A DNA stretch of 64,000 nt from Panopea generosa (lineage: Eukaryota > Mollusca > Bivalvia > Adapedonta > Hiatellidae). The notes under the pieces are model-generated. The model saw only the letters and a list, made by a program, of their open reading frames with translations, searched no databases and had not been told where the DNA came from. Within the stretch, counting starts at the first letter, position 1; each line of letters starts with the position of its first letter. The translations under genes and the position numbers were made by a program. Below are positions 1-10,800 of the stretch, one piece after another. The stretch covers positions 50,744,250 to 50,808,249 of the forward strand of contig CM055895.1 in the NCBI GenBank assembly GCA_029582155.1. The letters run 5' to 3'.

Positions 1-559
1 TACATGGTGTCTGTCCGCATGTTTGTCCCTGAAAAAAAAAATAAATCCAAGTGCGATTTTATTTAACAGTTTATGATTGACTGCTAGCTAATGGATCCGC
101 TAGTCTTCTGCATCCAACCCAATATCTCAACAACCACCCTCCACTAATACATTAATCAGTAACAGTACTTTAAATGAATAATTTTGACCGTTTGGACTAG
201 AACATATTTGAAAGTTCATAACAATAAGAATTTCATATTTACAGCGTCACGTAACTATTAGCCCCTCTTCCAAACGTTTGCTTTTGTTAAAATCGAAATT
301 CTCTAGTGCCTTGATCTTAACAAATTTAAAACCAATTGCTATAATTTATGTCAAACATGAGCAACTCTGATTGGCAAATTCTTGGGGAATTGAATTGGCT
401 ATGAAAATACAAAGCCTCTGCATTAAATAAAAACAGTTTAAAATTGATATTTTTCCTCATATGATTTTTATTTAAAAATTCCCTCAGGCCCCTACACAGT
501 TCCGATAAACTGTACGTAGGTCATTAATTTGAACTTAACCCCTAGTTTATATCACGTAT
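1..559. other. Intergenic, no feature recognised
   Basis: AT-rich sequence downstream of ERCC1. No long open frame, RNA gene or repeat family could be recognised here. Confidence 0.4.
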
Positions 560-840
560 CAAGTCTATTAACGACCAATGAAAAAGCAGGGAAATCTATG
601 CCTGTCCTACAACCCGCTTACTAAACTGTGACGTCATTCTAACTTTGAGTTGACACAACAGACCAATCAATGTGATCAAATGGGACTTTCCCAACATTGC
701 TATGTAATGGACCCTGTTGGGAAAGCTAGGGCTATATACCCCTCTACTCATCTGGATAGATATTATTCACACCAGATATTCACACCAGATATGAACACAT
801 TTGGTTTAATTGTCGGTTACTGGAAATAAAATTTGTAGCC
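560..840 (+). repeat. Dispersed repeat carrying a promoter-like motif cluster
   Basis: The part from about 560 to 735 has a diverged relative at about 9985-10170 on the same strand (shared blocks such as GAAAAAGCAGGGAA and CTTACTAAACTGTGAC). This copy holds, in order, a CCAAT box near 578, a perfect CRE TGACGTCA near 630, CCAAT near 662, a kappaB-like GGGACTTTCC near 683, a TATA-like CTATATACC near 732 and AATAAA near 827. That order fits a compact promoter followed by a polyadenylation signal, as in a solo LTR, but no coding part or clear ends were found, so the family is unassigned. Confidence 0.4.
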
Positions 841-1041
841 CTGTTGGTGTCATCATAATGTTGGCTAAGCTAAGTTATTTTTTTTCTATTGTAAGTAACA
901 GTGACCTTATGTGCAAAATTCTTCATAAAAAATATGGTGATGCATAAAGTGGACTAGTTTAGAAGTGAGAACAGTCATAGAGTTATGCAGGGTGATTTTG
1001 CTTGTAGAATTGGACAAAGGGGTTTGAATCGCCACCTTCAT

Positions 1042-1236
1042 CAGTGGCGTAGCTGACCCTTAAATGATGTGCAAGTCCATCAGGTTCTCAACGGGGTCTA
1101 GGGGCATGCCCCAAAGAAAAAATCCTTTCAGGATGCACATCCTGCGTTTTGATGGCATTTTCAGGAGATGTAATGATGCAATCACAAAAAAATGGGCAAG
1201 TCCTGGTGTTGTGACGCAAATGCAGCCACGCCACTG
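1042..1236. mobile_element. Short TIR element (MITE)
   Basis: The 195-bp segment begins CAGTGGCGTAGCTG and ends CAGCCACGCCACTG, inverted repeats of 14 bp with one mismatch. The CAGTGGCGTAGC end recurs on several non-autonomous DNA transposons in animals. No clean target-site duplication was visible, so the superfamily is not assigned. Confidence 0.55.
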
Positions 1237-1459
1237 TCCATATTTAAATTATAATAGATCCAATTTATTAGCAATCATTCCTGAGAAATAGTTCATGACA
1301 ATACTAATTTTTGAAAGTTATCTAAAAAAGAAACAAATAAGAAAGGTGGATAGTCATGTGATCAAATAAAGTTTTATTAAAAGACAGTGAGTTTGATCCA
1401 TGCCAGGGTCTTACCATATGATTGATATAATAGCAGAGTATTATTTTTTTGTAAAATTA

Positions 1460-2816
1460 TCTGTACTGTAATGTTATTCTCTGTATCATTATCAGTACTG
1501 TAGTGTTACTTACTGTATCATTACCAGTATTGTAATGTTATTTACTGTATCATTAGTTGTACTGTTATGTTATTCTCTGTATCATTACTGTAGTGTTACT
1601 TACTGTTTCACTACCAGTATTGTAATGTTATTTACTGTATCATTATTTGTACTGTTATGTTATTCTCTGTATCATTATCAGTACTGTTATGTTATTTACT
1701 GTTTCACTACTAGTATTGTAATGTTATTTACTGTATCATTATTTGTACTGTTATGTTATTCTCTGTATCATTATCAGTACTGTTATGTTATTTACTGTAT
1801 CACTACCAGTATTGTAATGTTATTTACTGTAACACTATTTGAACTGTTATGGTTTTTACTGTATCATTATCAGTACTGTTATATTATCTACTGTATCATT
1901 ATCAGTACTGTAGTGTTACTTACTGTATCATTACTAGTATTGTAATGTTATTTACTGTATCATTATTTGTACTGTTATGTTATTTACAGTATCATTATCA
2001 GTACTGTTATGTTATTTACTGTATCATTATCAGTACTGTTATGTTATTTACTGTAACATTATTAGTACTCCAGAATTATTCTCTGTATCATTATCAGTAC
2101 TGTAGTGTTATTCTCTGTAACATTATCAGTACTGTCAAGTTATTCTCTGTAACATTATCAGTACCATCATGTTATTCACTGTAACATTAACAGTACTGTA
2201 GAGTTATTCTCTATATCATTATCAGTACTGTAGTGTTATTCTCTGTAACATTATCAGTACTGTCAAGTTATTCTCTGTAACATTATCAGTACCGTAGTGT
2301 TATTCTCTGTATCATTATCAGTACTGTAGAGTTATTCTCTATATCATTATCAGTACTGTAGAGTTATTCTCTGTACCATTATCAGTACTGTACTGTTATT
2401 CTCTGTAACATTATCAGTACTTTAGTGTTTTCTCTGTAACATCAATACTGTAGTGTTATTCTCTGTAACATTATCAGTACTGCAGTGTTATTATCTGTAA
2501 CATTATCACTACTGTAGAGTTATTCTGTGTATCATTATCAGTACTGTAGTGTTATTCTCTGTATCATTATCAGTACTGTAGTGTTATTCGATGTAACATT
2601 AACATTATTCTCTGTATCATTATCAGTACTGTAGTGTTATTCTCTGTTTCATTTTCAGTACTGTAGTGTTATTCTCTGTATCATTATCATTATCAGTACT
2701 GTAGTGTTATTCGCTGTAACATTAACAGTACTGTAGTGTTATTTTCTGTAACATTATCAGTACTGTAGAGCTATTCTCTGTAACATTATCAGTACTGTAG
2801 TGTTATTCTCTGTATA
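1460..2816. repeat. Minisatellite, about 32-bp unit, about 42 copies
   Basis: Tandem units around CAGTACTGTAGTGTTATTC followed by TCTGTATCATTAT, with a period of 32 bp at the left end and small length changes further on. The left third favours TTATGTTATTTACTG variants and the right part TTATTCTCTGTA variants, so the array has at least two sub-families. Open frames in it reflect the repeat, not a gene. Confidence 0.9.
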
Positions 2817-2819
2817 CTT

Positions 2820-3180
2820 ATAAGTCAAAAAAAGTAAAAGATAATTAACTCACCGAAACTGATTCCAACAATTTCAAAATTACTATTGAATAAAGGATTA
2901 ATCTTTTTCCAACACATTTCATTATGACTGCTGATGGTGATTGAAACCAACGTGAAATGTTGAGGTTAAGACAGTTTATCAGTTTTGACCAAGTGCTATC
3001 AGGAGTGGTTTATTTAATTAAGATTATGTTGTACGGCATCATTTTTGTCATACATCATGTCAGCACTGGTTGGAGGTACCCATGGATTAAAGTTATACAT
3101 GTACAATATGATTACTGATTGTATATAAAGCTGGTAGGGTGCGTGGCTTCTAGTATGTAATGGGCATATATCTTGTTGGG
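2820..3180. other. Intergenic, no feature recognised
   Basis: AT-rich sequence between the 32-bp array and a SINE-like repeat. Nothing was recognised. Confidence 0.4.
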
Positions 3181-3184
3181 TTGT

Positions 3185-3380
3185 CAGTGGCTAAATGATC
3201 CAAGATGCTGTCTCATCATCACTTGGCTGTCACTGCCAAGGTTGTGGATTAGAGCCCAGCTCAGAACTAAACTTAAATATGAGAACTTGTGGAAGGATGG
3301 TTGTTATACTGGTACTTGGATTCATTCTTACATCAGATAGATACTCCATCAATAAAACTGGATTCCATTTACTAGTATAA
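3185..3380 (+). repeat. tRNA-like SINE remnant
   Basis: A degenerate tRNA-type head (GTCAGTGGCTAAATGATC, then GGTTGTGGATTAGAGCCC as a box-B-like block) is followed by an unrelated body. It resembles other decayed tRNA-SINE heads in the window but cannot be assigned to a family. Confidence 0.35.
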
Positions 3381-3429
3381 CCTGTAATAGATAAATGTGG
3401 TTAAACCCAGTTATATAGTCACAAAGCTA

Positions 3430-4570
3430 AATCCCTCGACTGTATGAAAATCTTGAAAACTCAATGAAAGGACAACTTGCACATTTGTTATCAATTAAAA
3501 CTGTTCAAAACATTATCTGATATCTTATTGTATCAGGTAATTAGTGTAAGTTTGGTGACTACTTAATGAAAAATGCTTGTTTTAAGTTGAACACGAGGTG
3601 AAAAAGCACAAGTTTATATGATTCATGGGGCAAAACTCAAACATTAATTATCATATTTGGCCAGTTCAAGAATTTCTTTTTAATATTATAGTTATATAAT
3701 CACTGTGCACCTTATATGAGGATCCAATAACAACTGCAGGAAGTCAAATAACTGAAGGCCAAACTCTGATTATTAACTATTTGATTTGGTCATTTCAAGA
3801 ACTTGTTTGAGATATCATGTTTAAACTACTTTGAAGTTTATTGTGTATTAAATGAAAATGTTGGTGTTAGTTGCCATACAAGGACAAGGACAATAAGTAT
3901 GATATTGATTATCCAATGTCACCAATTCAAACCTTGTCTAAGGTATTACAGTAATATATTTATTGTAAAAATCTAGTTAGGATCAAATGAAAACTGTGGA
4001 TGCTACAGTACATACAAGGTGAAATAAAAGCATTTTTTTTATAAATCCAAGAGCCATAACTGTAACATTAATTATCTAATTTCCTAGTTCAAAAATGTGA
4101 TATTAAAATTGTATAACTGTTGTGTAAATTTGGTTAAGATCAACACTAATGTGATTGCATACAGTCAAATGATGCCATATCTGATGATTCAAGGGACATC
4201 ACTTTATTATTAATTATTAGATTTTAACAGTTCTAGAACTTGTCCTAGATATTACAGTTATAAAACTTATGTGTAAATTTGTTTTAGATCAATTGAAATA
4301 TACTGGCGCTAGAGTGCACACAAGCTCAACTAGTTCATGTTTTGATAATCCAAAACTCTGACATAAAATGTCCAATTGGCCAGTTCAAAAGCTTGCCCCA
4401 GGTGTTACGATTATATAACTACTGCGTAAATTGGATAAAGATCCAATGTAAAAAAAATGTGATCCAAAAACACACCACCACATACTAGTATTTATGGACA
4501 GACTGATGAACTGACAAACGGACAGTGCGGTTCGAACAGCTCATCTTGAGCTTTGCTCAGGTGAACTAAT
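3430..4570 (+). repeat. Dispersed repeat made of about 120-bp internal units
   Basis: Diverged units repeat the theme GGCCAGTTCAAGAA, then ATTATATAACTACTGTG, then GTGCACACAAG. It ends with GAGCTTTGCTCAGGTGAACTAA. The same family occurs at 22130-22945 with a very similar right end. The GCTCAGGTGAGCTAA type ending is also shared with the element at 28799-30135. No coding capacity was seen; probably a non-autonomous mobile element. Confidence 0.55.
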
Positions 4571-5830
4571 AATTCCTTACCAATTATGTATTAAAAAATG
4601 TTTTATCATGTCACAAAACCAAAAATAAAAATCCTTTCTAAAATAACTGTTACAGGCAAAGTACCACCATTGGAAAAAGAAAGTGCTCCGTGGGGTAGTT
4701 ACATAATGGCAGTTATAAATAATCCATTTCTTCTTCTTGAAAAATGCATTTTCCTTATTTTAATTCTCATTTTTTATTTGAAAGGCATTATTGATATATT
4801 TTGAACATTTTGAAAGCATTGTCATGTTTGAATTGTGAATTTTGAAAAAAAAATTGATGTTTGGAAATTGGGGTTTGAATACATGATTCTGGAAGTCTAC
4901 TTTTGCTTAGTCAACAGTGTACACAATGAACAAAAAATAATCTCCAATACGACATATGACCCCTACTTTTCTCATCATATTTTGGTAGTGCAGAGGTTGA
5001 CAAATAGTAAAATATAAGTTTCACTTCTTTCATTTTGGTCTCTCTATGAATGACAAGCCTTCAAACTTTTATTTTTTACTAAAGAATAAAGAACAAAAAA
5101 TCAATAGTGGGGTTACTCCTACATGTATTCATCAAGCATTTAAGTTTTTTGCATTTTTTGTGCCTAATATGCTAAAATAGTTTTCAATTGCAATATCTTG
5201 GACAGGTAGCGAAATAAAGTTTCAATTGAACAGCTTAGGTGTTTTCCTTCTTAGTGTCCAAGATATTGCATTTGGAACATATACAATTGTATTTTTAGTC
5301 ATAAATTGAATACAAGAAAAGCATCTTTCCCTTCAAGTTTTTTTTAGGTTCAGCATGAAAATGCAACAATTGTTTGGAAGAGTCTAGCAATGTTGCATTT
5401 GTTTAGCCTCACCATTAACCTATCCATATATAATGATATGGGATATACCATTGTTTACAAGGCATACTGATACTAGGAAAACGCATATATCATGGATTTC
5501 AGTACACAAATTCAATACTTTTATGTCGACAAAAAATAAAAAGATTTCAAAATTCATCATAGAAGCATTAATCATTAGAAAAAGTACTCTTGAAACTTTT
5601 ACTGTTTCTTAATTTAAATTCTACTTTCATCATATATTTATTTGCATTGTATTAAACTATATATGATTGTCTTTGCCATATTTCTGTAATCATTGTAAAT
5701 GGCCAAAGGCAAATGTCTTGCCGAGTTGCAAATAAACTTTTGAAACTTTTGTTAATATGGAATACTTTTTATTGTTCTTAATACAAATACACATGGTAGA
5801 TAAGCTAAAAAAAGAAAAAATGTCTCGACA
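4571..5830. other. Intergenic, no feature recognised
   Basis: AT-rich sequence with short open frames only. None shows a domain, repeat or codon pattern that would support a gene. Confidence 0.4.
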
Positions 5831-5839
5831 AAGGATAAA

Positions 5840-6015
5840 TATTCTATAGTGTGGTGGTAGTAAGTATTTGCAGCTCAATTCAGAGGTTGCATGTTCAATG
5901 CCAGGCTCGGACTGGTGACCTCTCAAAGACAATACTCAGTACCGGTTCTACTCAGGAAATAGACTTGAGAGCCACTTGTAAAAGGTCCTGGCATACTTTG
6001 CAACTGAGCAAAAAT
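5840..6015 (+). repeat. tRNA-like SINE remnant
   Basis: The stretch GTGGTGGTAGTAAGTA through GGTTGCATGTTCAATGCC looks like decayed A and B boxes of a tRNA-derived SINE. The body shares TACCGGTTCTACTCAGGAAA with other such remnants near 38990 and 40485 (ACCAAGGAAA theme). Confidence 0.35.
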
Positions 6016-6767
6016 AAATTAGAATTTAGTTTCATATCATGATTACAAATGTTTGTCCAGTACTTTAAACTGGAACTGAGTCTAGAGAAATTCCAAGCTA
6101 AATAATTAAACCAACATTTTATCATTTCATATTTTTTATTACATATTTTATTTCTCCATATAAAACAATTTAGTTAACTTAATCTTCAGACTTAGTGAAA
6201 AGCCGTTTTTTCTTTTTCAAGATACAGTCCAATCTTTCATTTGGGGTGCAAAAAGAAAAAGAGTAAAAATAGCCTTTCAGTATAATATCTTCAACACTAC
6301 TAAACAGGGCAGGAAATCACATGACCTTCAATGATGTGTGCACACCAAAACTGATGTAAATACCCAATTTACGATCTGAGTAATAAATAGGTTTGTCAAT
6401 TCATTCTTTCCTGTCCATTATGAATTTTCTCAACCTAAATCAGTATAACTTAACATTGTTTATATAGTGATGTATATCCTCATAAAGAAGCTCTTTTGTT
6501 ACACTCCACATCTCCTAAATGCTTCTTTATGATCAGCATCTTACATTCAAGCAAGGACTTATATAGAAGGATAGGAAACATGCATCTGCTAAATGTTGAT
6601 AAAATAACATTAATAACTTGGCAAATTAAGCATTCACATTTCACAGACAATCCAGGTTTCTTTTACATAAAATGTAAGGTATATGTAACATTAGATGTTT
6701 TATAATGTTTTAAACACGTACAATGACCATGAATTCAAAAGGTGTAGGAGGAGTTATACCCACATTG
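6016..6767. other. Intergenic, no feature recognised
   Basis: AT-rich, without recognisable gene or repeat. Confidence 0.35.
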
Positions 6768-7494
6768 CTAACCCTTTACTTCATATAGACGCCTTTGGAC
6801 TAACATAGACGCCTTTGGACTAATATAGACGCCTTTGGACACCTCTAATATAGACACCTTTGGACACCTCTAATATAGACGCCTTTGGACACCTCTAATA
6901 TAGACGCCTTTGGACACCTCTAATATAGACGCCTTTTGACACCTCTAATATAGACGCCTTTGGACACCTCTAATATAGACACCTTCTGACACCTCTAACA
7001 TAGACGCCTTTGGACACCTCTAATATAGACGCCTTTGGACACCTCTAATAAAGACGCCTTTGGACACCTCTAATGTAGATGCCTTTGGACACCTCTAATA
7101 TAGACGCCTTTGGACACCTAATATAGAAGGCTTTGGACACCTCTAATATAGACGGCTTTGGACACCTCTAATATAGACGCCTTTGGACACCTAATATAGA
7201 CGCCTTTAGACACCTCTAATATAGACGCCTTTGGACATCTCTAATATAGATGCCTTTGGACACCTCTAATATAGACGCCTTTGGACACCTTTAATATAGA
7301 CGCCTTTGGACACCTTATATAGAAGGCTTTTGAATTATTGGGCGAATTATGGTTGTATTAACTGACAGAGTGGAAAACAGTGCAGGAAGTGTTCAGATTG
7401 CTCGTAACAAGCAATCTGAACTCTTCCTGCACTGTTTTCAAAGGCCTTCTGTGATTGGTGCGGGAAAACGCGTATCTATGGAGTAAAGGGTTAA
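6768..7494. mobile_element. piggyBac-like MITE with expanded internal minisatellite
   Basis: Termini are CTAA/CCCTTTACTTCATATAG on the left and CTATGGAGTAAAGGG/TTAA on the right: inverted ends starting CCC beside TTAA-type sites, as in piggyBac relatives. The body contains a long hairpin centred near 7405 (GCAGGAAGTGTTCAGATTG pairs with its complement). Between about 6785 and 7325 a 25-bp sub-terminal unit (CTCTAATATAGACGCCTTTG plus GACAC) is repeated about 21 times; sister copies have one to three. Other copies are at 9252, 15665, 38030 and 52808. Confidence 0.75.
6785..7325. repeat. Minisatellite, 25-bp unit, about 21 copies
   Basis: Tandem copies of a unit reading ATAGACGCCTTTGGACACCT, with a few 22-bp short units (CACCTAATATAG). 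It lies inside the MITE and repeats that element's own sub-terminal motif, so it arose by local expansion after or during insertion. Confidence 0.9.
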
Positions 7495-7764
7495 GATGAA
7501 TATTATCTAATGAGAACATGCACATATCCACTGCATGATTAATCACAGTTCCATCTGAATAACATCAGAACTACAGGAGTAAGCATAAAGCTCAGACAAA
7601 TGGAGACCATCACTTTGTCTCTCTGATTTTTATTTTTTAGAAAAATCAGATAAAACTAAGTCCCTAGAATCTAACAATATCACAATATGCTTCATTTCTT
7701 CACTGTCTTCCCATCACTATGTTGGAGATCACATTCCTCATTTTGTCATAATGGATGTAAATAG

Positions 7765-7770
7765 TTTATT
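7765..7770 (-). terminator. Possible ERCC1 polyadenylation signal
   Basis: AATAAA on the minus strand, about 22 bp past the ERCC1 stop codon. It would give a very short 3' UTR; later A-rich signals are equally possible. Confidence 0.35.
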
Positions 7771-7791
7771 TTCTATTGTCATCAGGGCTGG

Positions 7792-7829
7792 TCAACTCTT
7801 TTTTGCTGGACTTGCGCTGGTCCCATCAT
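7792..7829 (-). CDS. ERCC1: ERCC1 coding exon 12 (last)
   Basis: Acceptor TTTTACAG. Encodes [12 protein letters not shown] and a TGA stop, entered in phase 1. A short basic tail beyond the helix-hairpin-helix domain, not conserved with human. Confidence 0.85.
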
Positions 7830-10800
7830 CTGTAAAATAATAAGTTTTTACAATATATTTGTTTTTTGGAATATTTAGTATTATTTTTATGCTATCTAGA
7901 GCAGAAGATGATCAGTTAAAATAACAACTTTTTCTTGGAATCCTGGAAAGTTTACCAGTACTCGAGCACACCCCATCTCAGCAAGTAACTGATAACATTC
8001 ACTGGAATCATCGATGAGAGATGAATGACTGGTGAACTCTTTTAAGTCAAGCATTTTTGTATGAAAATTAACAACACCTAGATATTTTCATCAACACCGA
8101 GTCAATCTGATTATTATTTTCCTAGGCTTAGGAATTCTGTTTTTTTTTTGTGAGGAAAATCTTGCACTGAAAAAGTTGCAAACATTAGTAAAATGAAATA
8201 CTCCTCTGAACATGTACAGTCTAATCAGGTAAAAAGGTCACATAAGACTGGGGTTGTAACAGACTGAGGGTGTTCTTCATTCATTCAAACATTAATAAAT
8301 TGTATATATATATATATACATGAACAGTATTGATGGCATGTTTTGTTCACATGGGATACAACTCAATGACTATCAGGGAGTTGATATATAAAGAGGACCG
8401 CTCAACAAATCTAGACAGGATACATAACTAAGGAAACAAATTTATGTAAAATATCGCTGTACGGTTCTCCAAATACCCAATCGATCATAATCAATTTACC
8501 TTTCAAGAATTTCAAAAATATATCAAAAACACATAAAGTTTTCAAATTGACTAACTCAGAAAAGTGTGACGAAATTTTAATTAAACAGTATGTGGGGCGA
8601 CTGTACGGTTTCTATTGAGATGGCAACAAGGTGGGCATTTCCCCCCTTCATTTTTGTTCATATTTCTGTGTGTTTCTTCTTTTCAAGTTTCTAGTATTCA
8701 TTTAAAATTAACCTTTATTATGAAGGTTATCACATTTAATACCGGTATACATAATATATTAATATTGACGATATAGCGAGAACTGTAACTAATGCTGCTA
8801 TAACTTGTAGTTCAATCCATTTACATATGTTATATATAAATATGTATTACCATGTGATGTTAATGATCTGTAACATAAGAAATAAAATATGTTTAAACTC
8901 AGGAAACAAAATATACCTGCTGAATTAACACTTTGTCTCTTCCGTCCTTTCATAAATGGTTGATGGAAGACATCATATAGTCTCTTGGCCTAACAACATC
9001 AAGAATAGTAGATGTATTTTTTAATAACTTTACAATGATACATCTAATTTATGCAATATTAAAATACTCCAGAACAAAAAACACAATTTGAAAGGGACAT
9101 TACTGTGATAATGGTTTTTTTAAACTTTTTTATGAATATCTATGACAAAAAGTGAAAAACATATTTTCATTTCATCAGTTTTATTAGTATGATATAAAAA
9201 AAAAAAATAAAAAAAAAATATGTATTTCTGTTTTTAAAGATTTTTATTGCCTTAACCCTTTACTTTATATAGACGCCTTTGGACACCTCTAATATAGATG
9301 CCTTTGGACACCTCTAATATAGAAGGCTTTTGAATTATTGGGTGAATTATGTTTATATTAACTGACAGAGTGGAAAACAGTGCAGGAAGTGTTCAGATTG
9401 GACTGTTTTCAAAGGCTTTCTGTGATTGGTGCGGGAAAACACATATCTATGAAGTAAAGGGTTAAGATGAATATTATCCCATGAGAACATGCACATGTCC
9501 ACTCCATGATTGGTGCGAGAAAAAGTGTCTATATGAAGTAAAGGTTTAATATTTTCTAAACCAGCACAACACTGGGTATCAAGATATTTAATGTTAATCT
9601 TAATACATTACAGGTTATAGATGGCGTCATGTTCTAACATTCCAGAATATACATGAAGCCGTGAAGGATCACCGTCTTTCATATTTTTTTTAGTTACTAA
9701 CCAATATTTAGGCTCACATATTGTCTGAACCAAGCTAGGCTTGAATCCAAAATCCCAGAGATGATAAGTAAGTGATCATGAGATGGCGCCTTAGACCACA
9801 TAATATTTACATCATGAACTTTAGTTTTCCATTTAATGTTTATTTGCTAAATACATGCACATAACTTTCAGTAGATTTATACATGTGTGTAAAATGGTCC
9901 ACTCAGACTAGCTTTCTTTAATAATTTAAAACATCAGACTGGTTTCCTTTCATCATTTAGTCTCCCAGAACCTGATATCTCCTGAATCAGGTCTATTAAC
10001 CCACGATGAAAAAGCAGGGAATTCTATGCCTGTCCCACAATTCATAGCAATGGAACGCTTACTAAACTGTGACATTATTCAAACTTTTAGTTAAAGCAAC
10101 TGACCAAACAACATGCTCAAATCTGGCTTTCCCAATATTGCTATTTAACGGACCCAATCAAGACAGCTGCGTTTGTACTACAGACTAGTTATCAATTATA
10201 ACATCCGACTGGTTTCCATTAATAATTTCTAACATAAGACTGGTTGTCTTTAATGGAATATCAAGAGTTGTTTCTAATTTTGATTTACTAGATAATATAA
10301 ATACGTTTTATCCTCACTAGTTAGGAGCGTGGTATCAAAGATACAATACATACTGAAAGGAACAGCAAACCAGCCACTTTTGAATATTCAATATATTCGT
10401 CAAAATATTGATAACTGTTATTAAATTTGCACAGAACATCAACAGACAATTATGTATGCAATAATACAGACCCTAAATGTTCTTTTTATTCAAGTCCAAT
10501 TTTCAAGGAATTACTTTGATAATTTTTAAGAAAATACATACACTGTCAGGTGGCAGGTTCGCTGTTCCATTCAGTTATCGTAGTTTTGATATGCTTTAGG
10601 TTATGTGTTCGGTGATATTCCTGTACATGTAGTTGGTTTTGGATCAACAAACAATACTATTTCATTAGACCAATACTAACCTTTTGTGGTCCAAATCCTG
10701 CACAGAATGACAGATCCTCCACACTGGCATGAACAACCCCCTCCATGGACTGAAATTATACATCACCTATAGCATTATCATTGTAGTATGTTCTCCAGTA

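Noticed and set aside
1535-2184. Open frames of 111 and 136 codons
   Set aside because: They are translations of the 32-bp minisatellite, with no start context, domain or codon pattern.
7358-7546. A 62-codon minus-strand frame
   Set aside because: It overlaps the MITE hairpin; repeats elsewhere show the same sequence is mobile-element derived.
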